DNA of 64,000 nt from an uncultured Aquabacterium sp. (lineage in GTDB: Bacteria; Pseudomonadota; Gammaproteobacteria; Burkholderiales; Burkholderiaceae_C), in assembly GCF_947366995.1 (NCBI RefSeq), contig NZ_CANBCC010000002.1:1-64000 (forward strand), given 5' to 3'. A program made the translations under genes and the position numbers. Of the stretch, positions 55,527 through 64,000 are shown in pieces; the stretch's first letter is position 1, and the number at the start of each line of letters is the position of its first letter. Under the pieces are notes generated by a model. That model was not told the origin of the DNA. It worked only from the letters and a program-made list of their open reading frames with translations, and searched no databases.

Positions 55527-57326
55527 ATGGCGATGACGGACACGGTGGAGGCGGCATGCGCGGCCGGGCTGCCCGGTGCCCCGGCGCATGCCGGGGCAGG
55601 GCCGCTGCGCCGCGGCGCGATGGCGTTCTCGGCAAGCGTGGCCGGCGGCGTGCTGAGCGCGTGTGGTGGCGGCGGCTCGCCGACGGCACCGCGTGCCGAG
55701 CCGTCGGCGGTGCCGCCCGGTTGCACGGGCCTCAGTGCTGCGGCCGCCGCTGCCGAGCCCGCCTGCCGCGGCGCCGCGCAGCCCTTCGAGGCCATGACGC
55801 CCGAGCGCGCTGCCCGCCTGCTGGCCCAGGGCGGGCTGGGCGCCACGCCGGCCGAGGTCGACACCCTGGTGCGCGACGGTGCCGAGGCGTGGTTCGATGC
55901 GCAGGTCGCCATGCCCGTGCCGGCCTCCGTGTGGGACTGGGGCCTCGCCATGGGCTTCAACAACCGGCTTTACGCCCGCGGTGATTTCGGGCTCGACCGG
56001 GTGCTGTGGCGGCGCCTCAGCACCGCGCCCGATGTGCTGCGTCAGCGTGTCGTGCTCGCCCTCAGCGAGATCTTTGTCGTCTCTCCGCTCAACATGGTGG
56101 CCTACTGGAAGCAGTTCGCCTGCATGGCCTGGTGGGAGCTGCTCGAACAGCACTGCTTTGGCTCGTTCCGCTCGCTGCTCGAGGCGATCACGCTGTCGCC
56201 CGCCATGGGCGTCTACCTCAGCATGCGCGGCAGCGCCCGCGCCGATGGTCAGGGGCGACAGCCTGACGAGAACTACGCGCGTGAGCTGATGCAGTTGTTC
56301 AGCATCGGGCTGGATGCCCTGCAGATCGATGGCACACCGAGCACGCCGCAGCAGGCCACGTACAACCCGGACACGGTCAGTGAACTGGCACGGGTGTTCA
56401 CCGGCTGGGACGTCGACGGCTTCAATCCGCTCGATCCGGAAGGGCCGTTCGACTACCTCCGCCAGCCGATGGACTTCCACCCGGAGCGCCACGACGAAGG
56501 GGCCAAACGCCTGATTGACGGGCGCGTGGTGGCGGCCGGCACGCCAGGGCCCACCGCGCTCGGCATGGCGCTGGACGCGCTGTGTGCCCATCCCAACGTG
56601 GGGCCTTTCATCGCCCGCCAGCTGATCCAGCGCCTGGTGTGCAGCAACCCCAGCCCGGACTATGTGCGCCGCGTGGCGCTCGTTTTCAATGCGGCCGACA
56701 CGAATGGCGAGCGTGGCAACCTTGCGCGGGTGGTCCATGCGGTGCTGGCTGACCCGGAAGCCCGCCCCGCGATCCGCCACACCGCCGCAACAGGCACGCT
56801 CACCGATGGCAAGCTGCGCGAGCCCATCCTGCGGCTGCTGCACTGGCTGCGCCTGGCGCAGGTGCGTTCGGTCGATGGCCAGTGGGCCTTTCCCGATCTG
56901 TCGGGCAGCGACACCTTGGGGCAGGCGCCATTGCGTGCGCCGTCGGTCTTCAACTTCTTCCGGCCCGGGCATGTGCCGGTGGGCACCGGCATGGCGGCAC
57001 GCGGTCTGGTCGCCCCCGAGTTCCAGATCACCAACGAGTCCACCGTGATGGGCTATGCCAACTTCCTGCTGGCGGTGATGCCGTTCGGTGCGGGCGGCCT
57101 CGAGCCCGACTATGCCCGCTGGCTTGCGCTGGCCGACACGCCCGACACGCTGGTGGACCAGCTGGCGCTGTACCTCGGGGCCGGCACGTTGAGTCCTGCC
57201 ACCGTGAGCACCCTCCGCAGCGCCGTGGGCAGCATCACCGTGGTGTCCGACACCGAGCGCCGCAACCGCGTGGTGGCCGCCTTCTTCCTGATCATGACCT
57301 GCCCGCAGTACCTCGTGCAGCGCTGA
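55527..57326 (+). CDS. DUF1800 protein, probable exported lipoprotein
   Basis: A 599-residue DUF1800 family protein. The N-terminus has a twin-Arg then hydrophobic run (GPLRRGAMAFSASVAGGVLSAC) ending in a lipobox LSAC with Cys46, so it is probably exported and lipidated. The body carries the family motifs RQRVVLALSEIFVVS, RQPDENYARELMQLFSIGLD, ELARVFTGWD and APSVFNFFRPGHVP. The family's biochemical role is unknown. The ATG at 55527 follows a GGGGG-A-rich ribosome-binding site. A DUF1501 gene starts 9 bases after its stop; this two-gene pairing is common in bacteria and suggests joint action. Confidence 0.88.
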   Translation: MAMTDTVEAACAAGLPGAPAHAGAGPLRRGAMAFSASVAGGVLSACGGGGSPTAPRAEPSAVPPGCTGLSAAAAAAEPACRGAAQPFEAMTPERAARLLAQGGLGATPAEVDTLVRDGAEAWFDAQVAMPVPASVWDWGLAMGFNNRLYARGDFGLDRVLWRRLSTAPDVLRQRVVLALSEIFVVSPLNMVAYWKQFACMAWWELLEQHCFGSFRSLLEAITLSPAMGVYLSMRGSARADGQGRQPDENYARELMQLFSIGLDALQIDGTPSTPQQATYNPDTVSELARVFTGWDVDGFNPLDPEGPFDYLRQPMDFHPERHDEGAKRLIDGRVVAAGTPGPTALGMALDALCAHPNVGPFIARQLIQRLVCSNPSPDYVRRVALVFNAADTNGERGNLARVVHAVLADPEARPAIRHTAATGTLTDGKLREPILRLLHWLRLAQVRSVDGQWAFPDLSGSDTLGQAPLRAPSVFNFFRPGHVPVGTGMAARGLVAPEFQITNESTVMGYANFLLAVMPFGAGGLEPDYARWLALADTPDTLVDQLALYLGAGTLSPATVSTLRSAVGSITVVSDTERRNRVVAAFFLIMTCPQYLVQR

Positions 57327-57335
57327 AGCCCCGCC

Positions 57336-58715
57336 ATGACCCATTCCCTTCTGAGCCGACGCGCATTCCTGCGCCGCAGCGCCGCGCTGTCGATGGCCGG
57401 CGTGGCCGCACCGCTGGCCCTCAACCTGTCGCACATGGCCGAGGCGGCCGCAGCAGCCTCGCCGGGCGATGACTACAAGGCCCTGGTCTGCGTCTTCCTG
57501 CAGGGCGGCAACGACCACGCCAACACGCTGATCCCGGTGGACCCGGCCGAGCACGCCACCTATGCCGCGGCCCGCGGCATGCTGGCCTTGCCGCGCGACG
57601 ATCTGGCCGCCACCACACTCGGGCCCATCGCTTCGGGGCGGGCGGTGGCCATGCACCCGGCCCTGCTGCCGCTGATGGCGCCCTGGCGCGACGGGCGGCT
57701 CGCGTGGCTGGCCAACATCGGCCCGCTCGTGCAGCCCACCTCACTGGCCGACTACCGTGCAGCGCGCGTGCCACTGCCGCCGCGCCTGTTCTCGCACAAC
57801 GACCAACAATCGGTGTGGCAGAGCGGCGCGCCCGAAGGCGCCCTGTCGGGCTGGGGCGGGCGGGCGGCCGATGCGGTGCTCTCGGGCAACAGCGTGGCCG
57901 CGCTCACGTGCATCAACACCGCCGGGCAGGCCGTGTTCCTTGCGGGGGATACCATCGTGCCCTATATGCTCGCGCCCACCGGCGTGCCTTCCCTGGCCGC
58001 GCTGGAGGGCGGGCTGTTTGGCTCGGCGGCGTGCGAGGCGGCCTTCCGCAGCCTCGTCACCGACACGGCCCAGCCGCACCTGCTGGCCGGCGAGCATGCG
58101 CGCATCATGGCGCGCGCGATCGACGTGAATGCCCGCCTGCGGACCGCGCTGTCCGGCATCGCCACCCCGTCGGGGTTCGACACATCGACCTCGCTGGGGC
58201 TGCAACTCGGCATGGTGGCCCGGCTGATGGCGGCCCACGCCACGCTGGGGCTGCGTCGCCAGGTGTTTTTCGTGCAATTGGGCGGCTTCGACCTGCACGA
58301 CAACCTGCGCGCGCGCCATCCGGAGCTGCTGGCCCAGGTGGCGGCTGCGCTGGCCGCCTTTCAAACCGAGGTCGATCGACTGGGCCTTGCCGACCAGGTC
58401 ACGAGCTTCACCGCCAGCGATTTCGGCCGCACGCTCACCAGCAACGGCGATGGGTCGGACCACGGCTGGGGCGGACACCACCTGATGCTCGGCGGTGCCG
58501 TGCAGGGTGGGGCGCTCTACGGCACGCTGCCGCCGGCTGGGCTGGACGGCGATCACCATGTCGGCCAGGGCCGGCTGCTGCCCACGCTGGCGGTGCAGCA
58601 ACTCGGCGCGGCGCTCGCCCGCTGGTTCGGCGTGCCCTCGTCCGAACTGGAGCAGGTGGTGCCGGGCCAGAGGCGGTTCGATGCGTCGCCGCTGGCGTCA
58701 CTGCTGTCGGCCTGA
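57336..58715 (+). CDS. DUF1501 protein with Tat signal
   Basis: A 459-residue DUF1501 protein, a group related to the sulfatase/alkaline-phosphatase-like fold. The N-terminus SRRAFLRRSAALSMAGVAAPLALN is a twin-arginine signal. Family motifs include VCVFLQGGNDHANTLIP (the LxGGxDxxN element), FVQLGGFDLHDN (metal-type Asp/His), and TASDFGRTLTSNGDGSDHGWGGHHLMLGG, which holds likely metal-binding Asp/His residues. It forms an operon with the DUF1800 gene. The role is unknown; Tat export suggests it folds, possibly with a metal, before crossing the membrane. Confidence 0.9.
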   Translation: MTHSLLSRRAFLRRSAALSMAGVAAPLALNLSHMAEAAAAASPGDDYKALVCVFLQGGNDHANTLIPVDPAEHATYAAARGMLALPRDDLAATTLGPIASGRAVAMHPALLPLMAPWRDGRLAWLANIGPLVQPTSLADYRAARVPLPPRLFSHNDQQSVWQSGAPEGALSGWGGRAADAVLSGNSVAALTCINTAGQAVFLAGDTIVPYMLAPTGVPSLAALEGGLFGSAACEAAFRSLVTDTAQPHLLAGEHARIMARAIDVNARLRTALSGIATPSGFDTSTSLGLQLGMVARLMAAHATLGLRRQVFFVQLGGFDLHDNLRARHPELLAQVAAALAAFQTEVDRLGLADQVTSFTASDFGRTLTSNGDGSDHGWGGHHLMLGGAVQGGALYGTLPPAGLDGDHHVGQGRLLPTLAVQQLGAALARWFGVPSSELEQVVPGQRRFDASPLASLLSA

Positions 58716-58785
58716 CGGGACACGCCCATGCGCGCATCGCCTTGTGCGGGTACCATGCGGTACCTTGGCGTTTGAAGGCGATTGC

Positions 58786-59280
58786 ATGACCCGTCCCAAC
58801 CAGCTTGCCCGGACCCTGGCCCGTTTCGAAGCACTTCCGACCGCGCTGCGTGTGCGCGTGGTCAGCCTCATTCTGGGCCGCATCGTGCCGCTGGTGGGCA
58901 CGGCGGGGCTGCGCTTCGAAGAAGTGAGCGCGCGGCGGGTGGTGGTCGGCATCCGCAACCGCCGGCCGGTGCAGAACCACATCAAGGGCGTGCACGCCGC
59001 CGGCATGGCGCTGCTGGCTGAAACGGCCACAGGCTTCAGTGTCGGCATGCACCTGCCCGATGACAAACTGCCCCTGATCAAGACGATGCAGATCGACTAC
59101 CTGCGCCGCGCCCAGGGCGACCTGCGCGCGGAGGCCCACCTCAGTGAAGAGCAGATCGCGCTGATGCACGCGCAGGACAAGGGCGAGGTGACGGTGGCCG
59201 TGCGCATCACCGACGCCGCCGGCGAGACCCCGATCGAGGCCCGCATGGTCTGGGCCTGGGTTCCCAAGGCCCGGCGCTGA
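58786..59280 (+). CDS. DUF4442 hotdog-fold protein
   Basis: A 164-residue protein resembling the DUF4442/PaaI-like thioesterase group. An N-terminal helix is followed by a hotdog-like central part with NHIKGVHAAGMALLAETATGFSVGMHL, where Asn/His and Glu could form the active site, and TMQIDYLRRAQGDLRAEAHL. It probably acts on acyl-CoA or acyl-ACP. The ATG at 58786 gives the natural N-terminus (MTRPNQLARTLARFEALP). It lies 70 bases after the DUF1501 gene. Confidence 0.8.
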   Translation: MTRPNQLARTLARFEALPTALRVRVVSLILGRIVPLVGTAGLRFEEVSARRVVVGIRNRRPVQNHIKGVHAAGMALLAETATGFSVGMHLPDDKLPLIKTMQIDYLRRAQGDLRAEAHLSEEQIALMHAQDKGEVTVAVRITDAAGETPIEARMVWAWVPKARR

Positions 59281-59313
59281 CCCCTACGCGGGCGTCGCGC
59301 CACGCCACTTTGG

Positions 59314-60489
59314 TCAGGCCTCCACCGGCACCTCGCCGGGGTGCTCGCCGCGTTCGTACACCACGTTGGCGCGGCCCACCAGCAAGGGGTCGGGCTGGGC
59401 CACGTGGCTCAGATCGCGGTTGGCGTAGGGCAGCTTGTGCAGCACATAGCGCATGGCGTTCAGGCGTGCGCGCTTCTTGCAATCGCTCTTGATCACGGTC
59501 CACGGCGCATCGGCCGTGTCGGTGTGGAAGAACATCGCTTCCTTGGCGCGCGTGTAGTCGTCCCACTTGTCGAGTGAGGCCAGGTCCACCGGCGAGAGCT
59601 TCCACTGCTTGAGCGGGTGCGTTTCACGCTCCTTGAAGCGGCGGCGCTGCTCCTTGCGGCTCACCGAGAACCAGAACTTGATCAGGTGCACGCCCGACCG
59701 CACCAGGTTGCGCTCGAACTCCGGCGCCTGGCGCATGAACTCGCGGTACTCCTCGGCCGAGCAGAAGCCCATCACGTGTTCCACGCCGGCGCGGTTGTAC
59801 CAGCTGCGGTCGAACAGCACGATCTCGCCGGCCGTGGGCAGGTGCTGCACATAGCGCTGGAAGTACCACTGACCCTTTTCGACTTCGCTGGGTTTTTCCA
59901 GCGCGACCACGCGGGCGCCCCGCGGGTTGAGGTGCTCCATGAAGCGTTTGATGGTGCCACCCTTGCCGGCCGCATCGCGACCCTCGAACAGGATCACCAC
60001 CTTCTGGCCGGTCGCCTTGACCCAGGCCTGCAGCTTCAGCAGTTCCACCTGCAGGCGGTACTTCTGCTTCTCATAGCTCTTGCGGGCCATGAGGTTGCGG
60101 TACGGGTAGGTCGAGGCATCACGCCACGTGGGCGCCAGTTCCTCGTCGGGGTTGACGCGCGGTGCATGGCGGTCGAGTCGCCCCTGCAGCGCGGCGCGCA
60201 GCACGGCCGCGTCATCGGGCGAGGCGCCCTCCAGCAGCGAGTCGATCGCCCGGGCCAGCTCTTCGGGCGGGGTCTGCCGCACGATGTCGTCGAGGGCGGC
60301 CACCTGGGCGTACTGGCGGGCCTCGGTGGCCTCGCGGGCCACGGCGGCTTCGATGTGGTCGGGGCGGGTGCTGTGGATCACGTCACCTGCCACGGCGCGA
60401 CGCGGGGTGCGCGCTGGCCGGGATGCCGTGCGCGGCGTCGTGCGCGAGGCGGCAGAGCGGGAAGAGGCAGGCTTGGCGGGTTTGTCCAT
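59314..60489 (-). CDS. ppk2: polyphosphate kinase 2 (PPK2 family)
   Basis: A 391-residue PPK2 that transfers phosphate between polyphosphate and nucleotides. Walker A GRDAAGKGG (170-178) and Walker B DRSWYNRAG (227-235) are canonical, and the lid region is RRRFKERETHPLKQWKLSPVD. The first 35 residues are Ser/Arg/Thr-rich, basic and probably disordered, perhaps binding polyphosphate or nucleic acid; most class I enzymes are shorter at this end. Class (ADP, GDP or AMP use) cannot be assigned by eye. It converges with the DUF4442 gene. Confidence 0.92.
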   Translation of the reverse strand: MDKPAKPASSRSAASRTTPRTASRPARTPRRAVAGDVIHSTRPDHIEAAVAREATEARQYAQVAALDDIVRQTPPEELARAIDSLLEGASPDDAAVLRAALQGRLDRHAPRVNPDEELAPTWRDASTYPYRNLMARKSYEKQKYRLQVELLKLQAWVKATGQKVVILFEGRDAAGKGGTIKRFMEHLNPRGARVVALEKPSEVEKGQWYFQRYVQHLPTAGEIVLFDRSWYNRAGVEHVMGFCSAEEYREFMRQAPEFERNLVRSGVHLIKFWFSVSRKEQRRRFKERETHPLKQWKLSPVDLASLDKWDDYTRAKEAMFFHTDTADAPWTVIKSDCKKRARLNAMRYVLHKLPYANRDLSHVAQPDPLLVGRANVVYERGEHPGEVPVEA

Positions 60490-60650
60490 GAGCGTGTGTC
60501 ATCGTTCTGAAACAATCGAACGTACGCTCATGCGCGCCTGAGTGCAATGCTGCGCGGCCGCCTGCCCCGCCCAACCTGAGCCAGATCAAATCGGCAGTGT
60601 GACATCTGACCGAATGCCCTTGTCGGGCGCTCCGGCCGGATGCCCGACGA

Positions 60651-61748
60651 TCAAGCGGTCTGCGCCTTGGCTGTCACGGCCTTGCCGCTCTTGAGGCCCA
60701 GCTTGGCCATCAGCGCCTGGTCCTTGTCGAACTCGGGGTTGCCGGTGGTCAGCAGCTTGTCGCCGTAGAAGATGGAATTGGCGCCGGCCAGGAAGCACAA
60801 CGCCTGCACGGCTTCGCTCATGGCCTGACGGCCGGCCGACAGGCGCACGCGGGCGGTCGGCATGGTGATGCGGGCCACGGCGATGGTGCGCACGAACTCC
60901 AGCGGGTCCAGCTGGGGCGTGTCGGCCAGCGGCGTGCCGGGCACGCGCACCAGGTCGTTGATCGGCACCGACTCGGGGTAGGTTGGCAGGTTGGCCAGCT
61001 GCGCGATCAGGCCGGCGCGGCCTTCGCGCGTTTCACCCATGCCGACGATGCCGCCGCTGCACACCTTGATGCTGGCGCTGCGCACATGGGCCAGCGTGTC
61101 CAGGCGGTCCTGCATGTCACGGGTGGTGATGATGTCGCCGTACAGCTCGGGTGCGGTGTCGAGGTTGTGGTTGTAGTAGTCCAGGCCTGCGTCCTTCAGG
61201 GCCTGTGCCTGCGTGTCGGTCAGCATGCCCAGCGTGCAGCAGGCTTCCAGGCCTTCTTCCTTGATCACGCCGATCAGTTCGGCCACCTTTTCGATGTCGC
61301 GGTCCTTCGGTGCACGCCAGGCGGCGCCCATGCAGAAGCGGCTGGCACCGGCATCGCGCGCGGCGACAACCGCTTCGCGCACCTCGTCGGGCGACATCAG
61401 CTTGCTGGCTTCGACCCCGGTGTCATGGCTGGCCGATTGCGGGCAGTAGCCGCAGTCTTCCGGGCAGCCGCCCGTCTTGACCGACAGCAGCGTGGCGTGT
61501 TCGATCTCGTTGGCGTCCCAGTGCTGGCGGTGCACCTGCTGGGCCTGCCACAGCAGGTCGTTGAAGGGCAGATTGAACAACTCCAGCACCTTCGAGCGCG
61601 GCCAGCGGCCGTTGTCGAAGTTCGGGTCGGTGCAGTCGCCTCCGCAGCCATGGCTGTTGAGCACCGACTTGCGGGGCACGATCTGAACGGGCTGGGCGGC
61701 CGGCTCGGACACAGGGGCGGCGGTGGAGGAGGTGGCGCACTGGGACAT
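60651..61748 (-). CDS. bioB: biotin synthase BioB
   Basis: A 365-residue radical SAM enzyme inserting sulfur into dethiobiotin. The [4Fe-4S] motif CPEDCGYC (C95, C99, C102) is canonical for BioB. The [2Fe-2S] ligand region ([32 protein letters not shown]) and the C-terminal RLSAGR are present. An N-terminal extension of about 45 residues carries a second Cys cluster, GCGGDC (C35, C39), not needed in E. coli BioB. No other bio genes are adjacent, so biotin synthesis is scattered in this genome. Confidence 0.96.
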   Translation of the reverse strand: MSQCATSSTAAPVSEPAAQPVQIVPRKSVLNSHGCGGDCTDPNFDNGRWPRSKVLELFNLPFNDLLWQAQQVHRQHWDANEIEHATLLSVKTGGCPEDCGYCPQSASHDTGVEASKLMSPDEVREAVVAARDAGASRFCMGAAWRAPKDRDIEKVAELIGVIKEEGLEACCTLGMLTDTQAQALKDAGLDYYNHNLDTAPELYGDIITTRDMQDRLDTLAHVRSASIKVCSGGIVGMGETREGRAGLIAQLANLPTYPESVPINDLVRVPGTPLADTPQLDPLEFVRTIAVARITMPTARVRLSAGRQAMSEAVQALCFLAGANSIFYGDKLLTTGNPEFDKDQALMAKLGLKSGKAVTAKAQTA

Positions 61749-61921
61749 GGATCGGGCCGCACCGGGTCGCGGCTGGTGTGAACGGACGAAAGAAACGGGG
61801 GCCTTGTGAGCCCAGGGCGAAGTTTAGTCGCCCCGGTGCCCACGGTTGCCGGCATGTGGAATTCCGGGCCGCCAACGCGGGCCACGGGCAGGGGGCAGGG
61901 CGCTGGCGTTAAGCTCGCGCC

Positions 61922-62407
61922 ATGCGATTCGAACACCTCATCGAGATCAACTCGCCGGACCCGGTCTTTGGCGAGGCCATGCCGCCCTTCACGCGCGCAC
62001 AGCTGTGGCGCGGCCTGATGCAGCGGGTGAAAGCGCCTCAGCGCTTTCCGAACGGGCCCGAGGGGTGCGACTGGCACGAGCCGGCGGCCGGCGTGATCGC
62101 GCGCACCTTGCGCTTCGGGCCTCACACGCTGACCGATCGGGTGCAGCTCGACACCGAAGAGTGCCTGGTGTTCACCCCCGAAGTCCATGGCGAGACCGCC
62201 CCCATCCGCCTGACCATCCGCATCGAAGAGCCCCAACCCCGCCAGATGGTGCTGCGTTTCATCTACGAGGCGCTGGCCGAGCAGACGCAGGAAGAGGCTT
62301 ACTACAACGACTACCGCCACAGCGCCTGGTTGCACAACGACCGCGACATGGTCATCACCTTGCGCGAGTGGCTGCAAGCGGGCCAGCTGAACCCGTTGTC
62401 GAGCTGA
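61922..62407 (+). CDS. SRPBCC-fold protein, AtaL/DUF1857-like
   Basis: A 161-residue cytoplasmic protein starting MRFEHLIEINSPDPVFGEAMPPFTRAQLWRGL, typical of the DUF1857/AtaL-like SRPBCC (START-like) group. These proteins form a hydrophobic ligand pocket; the natural ligand is not known. It ends 17 bases before the stop of the convergent thiDE gene. Confidence 0.82.
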   Translation: MRFEHLIEINSPDPVFGEAMPPFTRAQLWRGLMQRVKAPQRFPNGPEGCDWHEPAAGVIARTLRFGPHTLTDRVQLDTEECLVFTPEVHGETAPIRLTIRIEEPQPRQMVLRFIYEALAEQTQEEAYYNDYRHSAWLHNDRDMVITLREWLQAGQLNPLSS

Positions 62408-62424
62408 GCCCGGCCCCTTTTCCT

Positions 62425-64000
62425 TCATGGGCCGGTGTCCAGCACCGGCGCAGGCAATGCAGGGGTGGGGCGCCCGTCCCGCGGGGTGGCCGCAGCCGCC
62501 CGCAGGGCCGGCGCACGGGCAGCCATCTCGGAAGCCCCTTCGCCCAGCCCGCGCACCACGCACACCGCGGCCGGCCCGCAGGCCGCGAAGCGCGCCACTT
62601 CCTGCGGTGTGAGCAGCCCGCCGATCGCCACCACGGGGGCCGGGCTGTGCTCCACCCACCAACGCAGGTTGTGCTCACCCTGGGGGCGCCAGGGCATGTC
62701 CTTCGTGGTGGTCGGCATCACCGGGCCGCAGGCGATCAGGCTGGCCCCGCAGCCGGCGGCGCGCGAGAGCTCCCACAGACTGTGTGAACTGAGTCCCAGC
62801 ATGACGCGGTCGCGCTCGGCCAGCAGCATGGCCTTGTCTGCGGCGCTCAGGGCCAGCAGGTCTTCCTGGCCCAGGTGCAGGCCCAGCCGGAAGCCGGGGG
62901 CGGCCGAGACGCGCGGGGGCAGGGCCAGGGCGTCGCGCCAGTGGTCGTTGACGAAGAGCTGTGCGCCGCGCTCTGCGCACAGGCTCAGGCTATGAGCCAG
63001 GTGAGCGTCCAGGCCCTCGCGCGCCTTGTGCCGGAGCTGCACCAGCCGCAGGCCGGCATTCAGGGCATGCCCCAGCTCCTGGCTGTCGGGCAGGATGCCG
63101 TACAGGCCGTCGCAGGGTGCGCGAAACGGCGCAAACAGCGGGGCAGGGCACGTGCCCGGGGCCGTCTCGCGAACAGGCTGTGCGTGGCTCAGCTGCCAGG
63201 GCAGTTCGTCGCCCAGGCCCAGCCACGGCAGGCGGGCGCGTCCCGGGCTCGCAAAGCCGGCGCGGGCCTTCACGGGGCCTGCGCCCTGCCCGGCAACGTG
63301 CGAGGCCGCCAGGGCGTCGCGCGTCAGCATGTGGGCCAGCACGATTGCATCGGCTTCGACATGGCCGAGTGCCCATGCGGCCGCCACGCCGGTGGCAAAG
63401 GTGCAGCCCGTGCCGTGGTGGTGCGGCGTGTCGATCCGGCGGGCGCACAGCCAGCCGTGGGCCTGTACCGAGGCGAGCCAGTCCAGGCACCAGCCGGGGT
63501 GGCTGTCATCCGCTGCATGGGGCGGGGCGTCGCCTCCGGTGATCACCACACTGCGGGCGCCCAGGCCCATGAGCCCGACGGCCAGTGCCGGCAGTTCCTG
63601 CCGCGAGCCGGTGTGCCCGCCCTGCTGTTTCAGCAGCCGCCGTGCTTCGGCCCGGTTCGGTGTGACGACCGTGGCCCTCGGCAGCAGCCACTGCCGATAG
63701 GCCTCGAGCACGGCCTCGGTGCTGAACGGCACACCGCCTGCCGAGGCGCCGAGCACCGGGTCGACGACCAGGGCCAGTTGCCGATGCGGGTCGGCGCCAG
63801 GTGGTGTCTGGGCGCGGAAGTGATCCACCCAGCGCGCCACGGCCTGCACGGCGGCCACGCTGCCCAGCAGCCCGGTCTTGATGACGCGGGGCGGCAGGTC
63901 TTCGGCCAGCGCGGCCAGCTGCGCGTGCAGCTGCTCGGGCGGCACGGAAAACAGCGCGGTCACGCCTTGCGAATGCTGCGCCGTCAGCACGGCCGCCACC
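62425..64000 (-). CDS. thiDE: ThiD-ThiE fusion (HMP-P kinase / thiamine-phosphate synthase), 5' truncated
   Basis: At least 525 codons; the start lies beyond the window edge. The N-terminal part is ThiD (HMP/HMP-phosphate kinase): VLTAQHSQGVTALF, VVDPVLGASAGG, ATVVTPNRAEARRLL and the anion-hole Gly/catalytic Asp region HHHGTGCTFATGVAA. The C-terminal part (about 290-500 of the visible stretch) is ThiE (thiamine-phosphate synthase): GLRLVQLRHK, LFVNDHWRDAL, LGLHLGQEDL, CGPVMPTTTK and VVAIGGL. Having both enzymes on one chain joins the kinase step to coupling with the thiazole phosphate. The first catalytic residues of ThiD are missing here only because of the cut. Confidence 0.92.
   Translation of the reverse strand, partial: VAAVLTAQHSQGVTALFSVPPEQLHAQLAALAEDLPPRVIKTGLLGSVAAVQAVARWVDHFRAQTPPGADPHRQLALVVDPVLGASAGGVPFSTEAVLEAYRQWLLPRATVVTPNRAEARRLLKQQGGHTGSRQELPALAVGLMGLGARSVVITGGDAPPHAADDSHPGWCLDWLASVQAHGWLCARRIDTPHHHGTGCTFATGVAAAWALGHVEADAIVLAHMLTRDALAASHVAGQGAGPVKARAGFASPGRARLPWLGLGDELPWQLSHAQPVRETAPGTCPAPLFAPFRAPCDGLYGILPDSQELGHALNAGLRLVQLRHKAREGLDAHLAHSLSLCAERGAQLFVNDHWRDALALPPRVSAAPGFRLGLHLGQEDLLALSAADKAMLLAERDRVMLGLSSHSLWELSRAAGCGASLIACGPVMPTTTKDMPWRPQGEHNLRWWVEHSPAPVVAIGGLLTPQEVARFAACGPAAVCVVRGLGEGASEMAARAPALRAAAATPRDGRPTPALPAPVLDTGP

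Noticed and set aside
60490-60650. GC-rich hairpin downstream of bioB (TCGGGC ... GCCCGA) as terminator
   Set aside because: The stem is plausible but there is no T-rich tract on the bioB side, so it was not annotated.

Overview
The window looks like one end of a draft-assembly contig from a GC-rich betaproteobacterium, most likely Burkholderiales of the Leptothrix / Aquabacterium / Ideonella / Rubrivivax type. This is inferred from protein flavour, three PEP-CTERM (exosortase-sorted) proteins, a ThiD-ThiE fusion and the overall GC-rich codon use; no rRNA or tRNA is present to settle it. Bases 1-47 are not genome: they are Illumina library adapter (P5 tail, an 8-base index, read-1 primer site), so the true contig starts at about 48. 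The right edge cuts through a thiamine gene.

Layout. 48-2952: end of a type II secretion locus (probable gspD tail, gspE, gspF). 3058-6169: a NarL-type response regulator and a convergent 7TM hybrid kinase, with the regulator's terminator buried in the last codons of the kinase gene. 6403-8728: a Lon-like AAA+ ATPase without protease domain, a cytosolic 5'-nucleotidase and a small overlapping gene. 8736-12131: a molybdenum-flavoured block on the minus strand (ModA/TupA-like binding protein, ModB, a motif-degenerate ModC, a YiiM-like MOSC protein). 12494-15233: GTP-dependent PEP carboxykinase and a PEP-CTERM protein. 15237-19334: B12-binding radical SAM protein with an unusual Cx4CxxC cluster motif, LysE exporter, secreted pectin-acetylesterase-like hydrolase. 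19545-24663: a kleisin-KITE-SMC operon (MksFEB/JetABC-like condensin) with no adjacent nuclease subunit. 24776-34240: flavoprotein, a 62-aa gene, TerC, DUF427, transglutaminase-like protein, DbpA helicase, a five-PAS hybrid kinase and a second PEP-CTERM protein.

34397-44748 is a beta-oxidation island: AidB-like dehydrogenase with a divergent TetR regulator, then a five-gene minus-strand operon that reads as pimF-pimB-pimC-pimD-gcdH. Together these would shorten pimeloyl-CoA-type dicarboxylyl-CoAs and pass glutaryl-CoA to crotonyl-CoA. A divergent LysR gene faces the operon across a perfect T-N11-A palindrome. 44760-52172: metR, carboxylesterase, an orphan ParB-like protein, a Baeyer-Villiger-type flavin monooxygenase, and a three-gene MacA/permease/ATPase exporter.

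52269-64000: a third PEP-CTERM protein, metE with a textbook MetR box (its regulator gene metR is 7 kb away in the same window), a DUF1800/DUF1501 exported pair, a DUF4442 hotdog protein, PPK2 polyphosphate kinase, biotin synthase, an SRPBCC protein and the truncated thiDE gene. No insertion sequences, prophage, CRISPR arrays, tRNAs or rRNAs were seen; this is mostly chromosomal core and niche metabolism rather than a mobile island.
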